Assembly: GCA_012841735.1 (NCBI GenBank)
Contig: DUUE01000174.1
Coordinates: 1-12,952 of the forward strand
Source of the DNA: Bacillota bacterium
GTDB taxonomy: Bacteria > Bacillota > Dethiobacteria > Dethiobacterales > Dethiobacteraceae
Length of the DNA: 12,952 bases
Direction: 5' to 3'
Position numbers and translations under genes: made by a program. The notes under the pieces were generated by a model. The model was not told where the DNA came from, did no database searches, and was given only the letters and a program-made list of their open reading frames with translations. Shown one piece after another: positions 1 to 6,228 of the stretch (positions are counted from its first letter, which is position 1; each line of letters begins with the position of its first letter).

Positions 1-696
1 ACACGGCGGCTCCTCCGCCCGTACTCCGGGGGCCAGCACTACCGTACACTCTCCCCGTGGCTCCACCCGGGCGAAATAACTGCTCACTTCCGCCAGCGTG
101 CCGCGATGATACGTTTCATGCAGTTTTGTCAGCTCCCGCGCCACCACCGCCTGCCTGGTGCCGTCAGCTGCCGCCAGTGCAGCCAGCGTCCGGCGCAGGC
201 GATGCGGCGCTTCATAAAAAATGACCGTTTTGTCCTCTGCCAGAATTTTGGCGAGGACTGTCTTTTTCTGCGGGCCGCGCGGCGGCAGGAAACCGTAAAA
301 AACAAAGGGCACAGCGGGCAGGCCTGACGCGGACAGGGCGGTGACAGCCGCCACGGGGCCGGGCAGGGCGATAACAGTAAGCTGCTCCGCCACAGCCTGT
401 TTTACCAGCTCTTCCCCCGGATCGGCAATGGCCGGTGTCCCTGCATCGCTGACAAGGGCAATCGTTTCGCCGGCATGCAGCCACTGTAAAAGCTTGGGCG
501 TTTTTTGCTTCCTGTTATGCTCATGATAACTGACAAGCGGAGTATGAATGCCGTAATGGCTTAAAAGCTTGCGCGTCTGTCTCGTATCTTCCGCCGCTAT
601 TTTATCCGCCTCCCGCAGGATACGCAGGACACGCAGCGTTATATCTTCCAGATTCCCCAAAGGGGTGGGACAAAGATATAAAGTTCCTTTTTTCAT
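1..696 (-). CDS. rsmI: 16S rRNA (cytidine-1402 2'-O)-methyltransferase RsmI, C-terminus outside window
   Basis: SAM-dependent tetrapyrrole-methylase-fold enzyme that 2'-O-methylates C1402 of 16S rRNA in the decoding centre of the 30S subunit. Reading the minus strand from ATG 696 gives 232 codons without a stop before the window edge. Family motifs are in order: LCPTPLGNLEDIT (residues 8-20), EDTR (36-39), SDAGTPAIADPG (83-94), LPGP (111-114) and the FYGFLP segment (133-138). Full proteins are about 280 residues, so roughly 50 C-terminal residues lie outside. The start is supported by GAGGTG a few bases upstream. It is transcribed divergently from the Mur-ligase-like gene, with 88 bp between the two starts. 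In Bacillus rsmI also sits close to ricT (yaaT), which fits this locus. Identification rests on clear motif recognition; only the 3' end is unseen. Confidence 0.95.
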   Translation of the reverse strand, partial: MKKGTLYLCPTPLGNLEDITLRVLRILREADKIAAEDTRQTRKLLSHYGIHTPLVSYHEHNRKQKTPKLLQWLHAGETIALVSDAGTPAIADPGEELVKQAVAEQLTVIALPGPVAAVTALSASGLPAVPFVFYGFLPPRGPQKKTVLAKILAEDKTVIFYEAPHRLRRTLAALAAADGTRQAVVARELTKLHETYHRGTLAEVSSYFARVEPRGECTVVLAPGVRAEEPPC

Positions 697-723
697 TACG
701 CACCTCGCCGGCAGCATTGCAAT

Positions 724-752
724 ACATAGAAAAAGCACAGGACACAAACACT
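724..752 (+). promoter_or_regulatory. Possible sigma-E-like promoter of the Mur-ligase-like gene
   Basis: In the 88-bp divergent gap, CAAACACT (745-752) differs at one base from the sigma-E -10 consensus CATACACT. It lies 13 bp after ACATAGAA (724-731), which keeps only the core ATA of the sigma-E -35 element. The spacing fits, but the -35 is poor and no good housekeeping promoter was found in the gap either. This is a weak call from pattern matching. Confidence 0.25.
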
Positions 753-784
753 AAAAACCGCAGTACGAATAAAAGGAGCGGCTT

Positions 785-2005
785 ATGAACCGACAAACAC
801 CACCACAACCCTTGTTTGGCTTTACCGGCACCAACGGCAAAACTGCCGCCGTCCTGCTGACAGGCTTCATCCTTTCCCGCTGCGGTCTCTCCCCCGCTGT
901 GCTTGACACCTGGAAGGGAAATATTTCTTTTGCCCGTTTCCAGCGGCAGGCGGCGACAGACAAAAACGACTGTCTGCTCGTGGAAGTTCCGGTTGACGCC
1001 CTGCGGCTGAGACACATCTCCGGGGAGAGCTTTGCCGGTGCGGCCCTGACCAACCTTTCCCTTGATCATTTAAAGTCCTGCCGGACACAAAAACAGTATA
1101 CGGCCATCAAAGCCGCCTTTTTTGCCCGGCTGCCGGCAGGAGCAAAAGTATTCGTCAATGCGGATGACCCGCAGTCATTGTCCCTGGCGGAAGAAGGACA
1201 TGTGGAATACCTGACATATGCAGTCCGTTACCCCAACGCCATGATTGTGGCCGGCAACCTGCAGCGCAAAAACATGGGTTACACTTTCGACCTTACAGTC
1301 AAAGCGGACTTTTCCGGATTTGGCGGGGTAACCGTTGCTCCCGGTTCCGCTCCTGTCCGCCTGCGGCTGACAGGGCTGCATAATGTTGCCAACGCCCTGC
1401 TGGCGGCGGCCGTGTCCCTCCTGTTTGTGCCCGATGTGGAGGCAGTGGCCCGGGCTTTATCCGCTTTTCCCGGCATGCGGAGAAATATGGAAATCATTCG
1501 CTTTAACGGCTTTACGGTTGTGGATGATGCCGCCACCAACCCCGCCGCCCTTGCTGCGGCACTCACGGCCGCCGACACGCTGCCCGCCGCAAGAATTCTG
1601 CTTTTGCACGGGATGTACGGAGGCGGGGGGCAGGTATTAAACCGGTGCAATGCACTTGAGCTGGCAGCCTGGAAGAAAAAACATTCCGGCAGCCGGCTTT
1701 TTGTCACGCGCAGTATGTATCGCTGCAGGAAAAAACACCAGGTGCACCTGCATGAGGAAAAAGCATTTCTGACGGCACTGCAGGACACGGGAACAGAATT
1801 TGCCTATTTTCCCGATCTGCCCGATGCCGTGGAGAGCCTGTTGTCTCATGCCGCCCCGGGCGATCTGCTGCTCTTGCTTGGCGGCCCTGTCCTAAACCGT
1901 GCGCAGGAATTGCTTTTGCACGCAGCGGGCGGCAGTCTTTTTCACCCCGCCGCAGGGCGACAGGCAGAAAGTGATGCCCAGGCACTTTTGCCCAATCCTA
2001 CCTGA
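785..2005 (+). CDS. Orphan Mur-ligase family protein (MurE-like, lacks the N-terminal UDP-binding domain)
   Basis: 406-residue ATP-dependent amide ligase-like protein. Seen: P-loop GTNGKT at residues 15-20, LLVEV with Glu67, TNLSLDH at 89-95, Lys109 in IKAAFF at the place of the carbamylated lysine of MurE, LTGLHNVANALLAA (195-208) and MRRNMEIIRF (231-240) opening the third domain. It starts directly at the ATP-binding domain, so the N-terminal domain by which MurE holds UDP-MurNAc is absent. The third domain is divergent: MurE's DYAH motif reads DDAA here, and the DNPR motif for diaminopimelate is not visible. It is therefore unlikely to be a normal MurE. MurT/MurD-like, PgsB/CphA-like or an unknown substrate are alternatives; I saw no MurT-type zinc ribbon and no GatD partner next to it. 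AAAGGAG precedes ATG 785. It is the only long plus-strand gene in this half, and its stop abuts that of ricT. Substrate unknown. Confidence 0.8.
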   Translation: MNRQTPPQPLFGFTGTNGKTAAVLLTGFILSRCGLSPAVLDTWKGNISFARFQRQAATDKNDCLLVEVPVDALRLRHISGESFAGAALTNLSLDHLKSCRTQKQYTAIKAAFFARLPAGAKVFVNADDPQSLSLAEEGHVEYLTYAVRYPNAMIVAGNLQRKNMGYTFDLTVKADFSGFGGVTVAPGSAPVRLRLTGLHNVANALLAAAVSLLFVPDVEAVARALSAFPGMRRNMEIIRFNGFTVVDDAATNPAALAAALTAADTLPAARILLLHGMYGGGGQVLNRCNALELAAWKKKHSGSRLFVTRSMYRCRKKHQVHLHEEKAFLTALQDTGTEFAYFPDLPDAVESLLSHAAPGDLLLLLGGPVLNRAQELLLHAAGGSLFHPAAGRQAESDAQALLPNPT

Positions 2006-2719
2006 TCAGGACAGGTCATCTTTCAGCTCGTCTTCAAGAATAATTTCATTGTCAAGCGTTTCTTTTTCCCCGCGGACAATTTCATAAGCATCAGATTCGT
2101 AGCGGAGGCAGCACATCAGGCGGCCGCAGACACCTGAAATCTTTGTCGGGTTAAGGGACAGGTTCTGGTCCTTGGCCATCCTGATGGAAACGGGCTCAAA
2201 CTCCCCGAGAAATGTGTGACAGCACAGTACACGGCCGCACGGACCCAGACCGCCGATCATTTTCGCTTCATCACGGACCCCGATCTGTCTTAATTCAATC
2301 CGCGTGCGGAAAATGGCGGCCAGATCCTTGACCAGTTCCCGGAAATCCACCCTTCCTTCCGAAGTAAAATAAAAAATAACTTTGGAGCGGTCAAAGGTGT
2401 ATTCAACATCCACCAGTTTCATATCCAGGCCGTGCTCGCCAATCTTCTGCAGGCAGATCTCAAAAGCCTCTTCTTCTTTCTGCCTGTTTTCCAGGATCTG
2501 CTGGCAGTCTTCTTCGCCGGCAATCCGGATCACCTTTTTCAGCGGCTGGACAACTTCCTCATCCGGTACCATGCGGGGTGCAACCACCACTTCGCCGAAT
2601 TCCTGTCCACGGGATGTCTCAACTATGGCAAAGCTGCCCGCCGGCAGCTCCAGTTCTTCCGGGTCAAAATAATAGATTTTCCCCGCTTTTTTAAAGCGGA
2701 TCCCCACAACTTTCTGCAT
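2006..2719 (-). CDS. ricT: RicT (YaaT/PSP1 family), RNase Y maturation-complex subunit
   Basis: PSP1-domain protein. In B. subtilis RicT joins RicA (YmcA) and RicF (YlbF) in a complex carrying [4Fe-4S] clusters that steers RNase Y cleavage of selected mRNAs and is needed for sporulation, competence and biofilm formation. Seen: IRFKKAGKIYYFDP near the N-terminus, SKVIFYFTSEGRVDFREL (112-129), GGLGPCGRVLCC with Cys161, 166 and 167, and GVCGRLMCCLRYE with Cys198, 203 and 204. The length is 237 residues, shorter than the roughly 275 of B. subtilis, with the loss at the C-terminus. ATG 2719 is preferred over TTG 2725 because AAGGAGG (2729-2735) stands 9 bp from the ATG but only 3 bp from the TTG. 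It overlaps the end of holB by 29 bp, which suggests translational coupling. Its stop (2006-2008) touches the stop of the convergent gene. Confidence 0.93.
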   Translation of the reverse strand: MQKVVGIRFKKAGKIYYFDPEELELPAGSFAIVETSRGQEFGEVVVAPRMVPDEEVVQPLKKVIRIAGEEDCQQILENRQKEEEAFEICLQKIGEHGLDMKLVDVEYTFDRSKVIFYFTSEGRVDFRELVKDLAAIFRTRIELRQIGVRDEAKMIGGLGPCGRVLCCHTFLGEFEPVSIRMAKDQNLSLNPTKISGVCGRLMCCLRYESDAYEIVRGEKETLDNEIILEDELKDDLS

Positions 2720-3698
2720 GGGCAATAACCTCCTTCAGGTCTCTCAGCGCTTTTTCCAGCAGCAGGCGGGTATTGACCGGCCTTGCCAGGTCCGCCTGCA
2801 GCCCAAGCAACAGCTGCAGCGCACGGCGGCAGGCTGCCGGTGGCCACTTGTCTGCAAGCTGTGCAAGCAATTCCCTGTCGCCTCCGGACAGCATCATGCC
2901 GTCATGAGTGACAGTATGCAACAGTAACAGATCTCGTAAAACCAGGGTGACAGTATCAAGCAGCGCAGGAAGGTTCTCTTCCTCCGCCAGTTGGGCGGCA
3001 AGTCCGCTGATGGCGGCAAGTCCCGGCAGCCCGGCCAGGAAAGCGGCAGCTTTTTTAGCTTGTGCCGTCCTGCTTGTTTTATCCGCAAGCTGCAGCATGA
3101 GCCCCGGTATCCCTTCCGCCCACAGCAGGATTTCCCGGGCTGTGTCGGCGGCGGCCTCCAGGCCGTGGTACCGTAAAAATTCAACCGTACTGTCCTGATC
3201 CAGCCGGCCTACAGGATAATGCTGACAGCGGGAACAGACAGTCTCCGGCAAATCTCCCGGCCGGGACGCCAGCAGGATAATTACTGTGCCTGCAGGTGGT
3301 TCTTCCAGCACTTTCAGCAGGCTGTTGGCCGCTTCCAGTGTCATGGTGTCGGCCTGCTCAATGATAAAAACCTGGAACTTTCCCTGTCGCGGCTTCAGGT
3401 GGGCATATTTTTTCACTGCCCTGATCTGATCCAGCTTGACAGATTTTCCTTCCGGGCCGAGCCAGTGAATATCAGGATGGTTTCTTTTCCCGGCCGCCAG
3501 GCAGGAAGGGCAGCTGCCGCAGCCGGCAAGCTCCGGATACAGGCAGTTCAGAGCGGCAGCAAGGGCGCCCGCCACAGTTTTTTTGCCGATTCCTTCCGGG
3601 CCGGAAAACAGGTAGGCATGAGTTGTTTTCCCCTGGCGGACAGCTTCCTGCAGGGTATGCACCAGTTCTCTGCGACCAAAGATTGCATCCCAAACCAT
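2691..3698 (-). CDS. holB: DNA polymerase III delta' subunit
   Basis: Clamp-loader subunit that works with delta and DnaX to place the beta clamp on primed DNA. The 335-residue protein has the AAA+ features: HAYLFSGPEGIGKKT with the P-loop at 33-41, a zinc module (Cys52, 60, 63 and 66), FIIEQADTMT at 111-120 in the Walker B position, NSLLKVLEEPP (125-135) and the SRC motif at 156-158. The Walker B segment reads EQAD rather than DEAD/DEAH, as is common in delta' proteins. The C-terminal helical region is present but less conserved. ATG 3698 is chosen over the in-frame TTG 3701 because GAGGG lies 6 bp from the ATG. Upstream, 42 bp separate it from tmk; the darA(yaaQ) and yaaR genes often found there are absent. 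Downstream it overlaps ricT. Confidence 0.93.
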   Translation of the reverse strand: MVWDAIFGRRELVHTLQEAVRQGKTTHAYLFSGPEGIGKKTVAGALAAALNCLYPELAGCGSCPSCLAAGKRNHPDIHWLGPEGKSVKLDQIRAVKKYAHLKPRQGKFQVFIIEQADTMTLEAANSLLKVLEEPPAGTVIILLASRPGDLPETVCSRCQHYPVGRLDQDSTVEFLRYHGLEAAADTAREILLWAEGIPGLMLQLADKTSRTAQAKKAAAFLAGLPGLAAISGLAAQLAEEENLPALLDTVTLVLRDLLLLHTVTHDGMMLSGGDRELLAQLADKWPPAACRRALQLLLGLQADLARPVNTRLLLEKALRDLKEVIAHAESCGDPL

Positions 3699-3720
3699 CA
3701 ATTTCCCTCATTTACCCGTT

Positions 3721-3726
3721 ATTATA
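3721..3726 (-). promoter_or_regulatory. Consensus -10 box (TATAAT) in the tmk-holB gap
   Basis: On the minus strand the 42-bp tmk-holB gap contains a perfect TATAAT, about 23 bp before the holB ATG. No convincing -35 hexamer is present at 16-18 bp (the best is TTGCGG at 20 bp), and there is no TG extension. It may be an internal promoter for holB-ricT inside an otherwise read-through operon, or chance. Confidence 0.35.
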
Positions 3727-3740
3727 CACCAGAGTGGCAT

Positions 3741-4373
3741 TTATTTCCGCAATTTTTTCAGCAGCGGGGCAAAATCCTCCCAGATGCGGGCAAAAAGTTC
3801 ATCCGGAGGCAGGGTGGCGTCGAGCACACGAATTCTTGCCGGATACAACTGTGCCAACTGCAGAAAGCCGTCACGCACCCTGCGATGGTAGGCAAGGGGT
3901 TTTTGTTCCACCCGGTCGGCGGGGGTCTCTCCCTTTCTTACCTGCCCCATCTCCGGCTGCAAATCAAGAATATATGTCCTGTCCGGCATACATCCCCGGA
4001 CGGCCCGGCGGTTGATAGCCAGGACAAAATCAAAATCAAGACCGCCTCCGGCCGCCTGGTAAGCCAGGCTGGAATCAAGAAAACGGTCACAGATTACAAG
4101 TTTCCCGCCTGCAAGGGCGGGGGCGATTACTTCATGCACCAGCTGCGTGCGGGAGGCGGCATACAAAAAAGCCTCCGCCAGTGCAGTCATGGTGCGGAAA
4201 CGGGGGTCCAGCAGGATGGCGCGGATTGCATCTCCCGTTTCCGTGCCCCCCGGTTCCCTGGTGGTTATTGTTTCAATCCCCAGAATTTGTGCCTGCTCTG
4301 CCAGGCGCCTGATCTGCGTGCTTTTACCCGCACCGTCCAAGCCTTCCAGCGTTACGAATAAACCATTTCTCAT
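3741..4373 (-). CDS. tmk: Thymidylate kinase
   Basis: Phosphorylates dTMP to dTDP with ATP, an essential step of dTTP supply in the cytoplasm. The 210-residue protein has normal length. Visible motifs: P-loop GLDGAGKST (11-19), REPGGT (39-44), the DRF motif (96-98) followed by SSLAYQAAGGGL (101-112), and a lid region with GETPADRVEQ (148-157). ATG 4373 is chosen because GAGGTG sits 7 bp upstream and the protein then begins in the usual way (MRNGLFVTLEG). That ribosome binding site overlaps the stop codon of the upstream decarboxylase gene, with only 4 bp between stop and start, so the two are surely cotranscribed and probably translationally coupled. Confidence 0.96.
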   Translation of the reverse strand: MRNGLFVTLEGLDGAGKSTQIRRLAEQAQILGIETITTREPGGTETGDAIRAILLDPRFRTMTALAEAFLYAASRTQLVHEVIAPALAGGKLVICDRFLDSSLAYQAAGGGLDFDFVLAINRRAVRGCMPDRTYILDLQPEMGQVRKGETPADRVEQKPLAYHRRVRDGFLQLAQLYPARIRVLDATLPPDELFARIWEDFAPLLKKLRK

Positions 4374-4377
4374 TATT

Positions 4378-5796
4378 TTACACCTCGGCAATTATCCGGA
4401 CCAGCCCCTGTTCGTCAACTCCATGGACAATAACACCGGCACTGCGCGCCGCCAACAGGTATTCAACCACGGCAGGGGTGATTTCCTCCCCCGGGTAAAC
4501 CAGCGGGACTCCCGGGGGGTAGCAGACAAGGGGTGCGGCGGCGGCACAGCCTGCCGCGTCCGGCAACGCCGCCGCCGCAGAAGGGAGAAACCATGCTTCC
4601 CGCGGTGTGTACCGGACAGGTGGCAGGCCGGGCGGCGGCGGCAAATACATATTGAATGCCCTTACAGGCGGCATGGCCTGCAGGCAGGCAGCCACCTTTT
4701 CCGTCCAGTCCGGGTTGTAACCCGGCCCCACAACAGCAAGAACGGCATGGGACTGTATTAATTCCGTCTCGATGTTACAGGTGGCAAGTAAATTACCCAA
4801 GGCTAGCCCGTCTATTCCCGCCCGGGCAGTCAGAATAGTAATGCGTGTTTCATCCAGGGCAAAACCCAGTTGTTTTGCTTCCTCCGCCGTAAGCAGCGGG
4901 AATTTTGCCGCCAGCACCCGCCGCAATGTGCGCGCCTGTGCCAGCATTTCCCGCACCACATTTTCCCCGCTGAGGGCCATTCTCCGCCTGACGGCATCCA
5001 GGCTGGCCAACAGCGGGTAAGGGGGACTGGTAGTCTGTACCGCCTGCAGCGCATCCCGCAGGCGCCGGCGGTCAACACGGCTGCTGTGGCAGTGCAGTAC
5101 TGCACCCGGGGTTAGGGCGCCAAGCGTTTTATGCCAGCTCTGCACACACAAATCGCAAAACGGGCCGGCCGGCTGCGGCAGCCCGGAAGAAAATCTGAAA
5201 TGGGCACCGTGTGCCTCATCCACCAGTAAAAAAACCCCGGTTTCCCTGGCCATGCCGGCAATGGCTGCCAGATCCGCAGCAACACCGTTATAACCGGGGC
5301 TGGTCAGGTAAAGCGCCTTTGCCCGGGGATAGCGCACAAGTCCCTCCCGGACTGCCTGCGGCGTTACATTCAGCAGCAGCCCGTCCCTGCTTTCCACCGG
5401 GAGATAGCGGGGGACGGCGCCGGTAAAGACAAGCGCATCCGCAAGCGACTTGTGGGCATTGCGGCCCACAAGCACTTCATCTCCGGGGTTACAGACGGCG
5501 GCCAGCATGGCCCGCACCCCGGCGCTGGCGCCGCCGGCAAGAAAATAAGCGGCCTCCGCCTGCCACAGCTCCGCCGCCAGCTGCTGCGCGGCGGCAATAA
5601 TGCCGGTAGGATGAAACAAATCATCATAACCCGGCAGTTCCGTCAGGTCATAGTGCGCATATGAACCAAAAGCCTCCCGCACATCAGCCGGCAGGCCTGC
5701 TCCGCCACCGTGCGCCGGCACGTGCAACCAGACATGGTCCTCCTGCCGGCGCCTGTACAAATACTCCCAGAGAGGAGCTTGTGACTGCTTCATCAT
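4378..5796 (-). CDS. Orn/Lys/Arg decarboxylase-family PLP enzyme (YaaO-like)
   Basis: 472-residue fold-type I PLP enzyme of the prokaryotic Orn/Lys/Arg decarboxylase family; B. subtilis YaaO holds the same chromosomal position. Seen: APLWEYL near the N-terminus, GGASAG (88-93), GRNAHKS (111-117), TSPGYNGV (165-172), DEAHGAHF (193-200), the PLP lysine Lys223 in SWHKTLGALTPG, and the C-terminal region with TPREAWF and CYPPGVPLVYPGE. The usual N-terminal PGHKGG motif reads PAHGGG here. Which amino acid it decarboxylates, if any, cannot be read from the sequence. Two ATGs (5796, 5793) compete, and only a weak GGAAG is seen upstream. It follows gin by 99 bp and precedes tmk by 4 bp. Confidence 0.88.
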   Translation of the reverse strand: MMKQSQAPLWEYLYRRRQEDHVWLHVPAHGGGAGLPADVREAFGSYAHYDLTELPGYDDLFHPTGIIAAAQQLAAELWQAEAAYFLAGGASAGVRAMLAAVCNPGDEVLVGRNAHKSLADALVFTGAVPRYLPVESRDGLLLNVTPQAVREGLVRYPRAKALYLTSPGYNGVAADLAAIAGMARETGVFLLVDEAHGAHFRFSSGLPQPAGPFCDLCVQSWHKTLGALTPGAVLHCHSSRVDRRRLRDALQAVQTTSPPYPLLASLDAVRRRMALSGENVVREMLAQARTLRRVLAAKFPLLTAEEAKQLGFALDETRITILTARAGIDGLALGNLLATCNIETELIQSHAVLAVVGPGYNPDWTEKVAACLQAMPPVRAFNMYLPPPPGLPPVRYTPREAWFLPSAAAALPDAAGCAAAAPLVCYPPGVPLVYPGEEITPAVVEYLLAARSAGVIVHGVDEQGLVRIIAEV

Positions 5797-5859
5797 GTTT
5801 TTTTATCTTCCACATAAAAAAGAAATACCCTGCCTGAAGGGCGGGTGAAAAAGTAGTAT

Positions 5860-5873
5860 GCCGCACTTGCGGC
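5860..5873 (-). terminator. Weak hairpin downstream of gin
   Basis: A 5-bp GC-only stem (GCCGC/GCGGC) with a 4-base loop lies 22 bp after the gin stop. On the minus strand it is followed, after about 7 bases, by TTTTT. The distance from stem to T-run is too long for a textbook intrinsic terminator, so partial termination or chance are both possible. Confidence 0.25.
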
Positions 5874-5895
5874 CAACTCCCAAAGCACGTCTGCA

Positions 5896-6078
5896 TCACG
5901 GCAGGAGCGGCTCTGCTGCTACGGGCAGCACCTGTCTGATTTTTTCCACAAAAAACAGATACCTGGGGTCGTCCGCAGTCAGCAGCAGCAACTCCTGCTC
6001 GCAGGTCCGGCAGAGAAAGGATGTAAAAACACGCAGGCTGCCTGCTGCGGGGCGGCCGCAGACAAAACATTTTTCCAT
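5896..6078 (-). CDS. csfB: Anti-sigma-G factor Gin (CsfB)
   Basis: 60-residue zinc-finger-like protein. It has two CxxC pairs, Cys4/Cys7 (CFVC) and Cys23/Cys26 (CRTC), followed by an acidic and hydrophobic tail, as in the Gin/CsfB family. In B. subtilis this protein binds sigma-G to keep it inactive too early in the forespore, and in the mother cell it also restrains sigma-E. The position supports the call: csfB lies upstream of yaaO and tmk in Bacillus too. ATG 6078 has AAAGGA about 9 bp upstream. The gene is preceded by a sigma-G-like promoter (6113-6142). The family call rests on the cysteine spacing, size and synteny, since short proteins carry little sequence signal. Confidence 0.85.
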   Translation of the reverse strand: MEKCFVCGRPAAGSLRVFTSFLCRTCEQELLLLTADDPRYLFFVEKIRQVLPVAAEPLLP

Positions 6079-6112
6079 TGGCTTCTTTCCTTTCTTCCGG
6101 TGCAGTAACCTG

Positions 6113-6142
6113 TAGCATGTACGCCCAGTGGCATTAATATAC
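6113..6142 (-). promoter_or_regulatory. Sigma-G-type promoter of gin/csfB
   Basis: On the minus strand, GTATA (6138-6142) and CATGCTA (6113-6119) are separated by exactly 18 bp. This agrees with the published sigma-G consensus (GHATR, about 18 bp, CATNHTA). It ends about 34 bp upstream of the gin ATG, leaving a short leader with the ribosome binding site. A forespore promoter is expected for csfB from B. subtilis (sigma-F and sigma-G control). Confidence 0.6.
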
Positions 6143-6228
6143 TATGCCGCCTCCCGGTCCGCTGCCACCCCGGTCGTTCCCGGGCAGGAGTCTGCGCCGT
6201 CCAGGCAGGCTGCATGCTGCTTTGCCGC

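Noticed and set aside
697..784. Housekeeping promoter for rsmI in the divergent gap
   Set aside because: The best candidate (TTGTGT-17-TATTGC) is too weak to list as a feature.
3219..4361. Long plus-strand open frame (380 codons) opposite holB and tmk
   Set aside because: It is antisense to two genes with unmistakable motifs; its own translation has no recognisable domain and low-complexity arginine/glutamine-rich stretches.
5853..5859. CATACTA on the minus strand before the decarboxylase, matching a sigma-G -10
   Set aside because: No GHATR-type -35 is found at 17-18 bp upstream.
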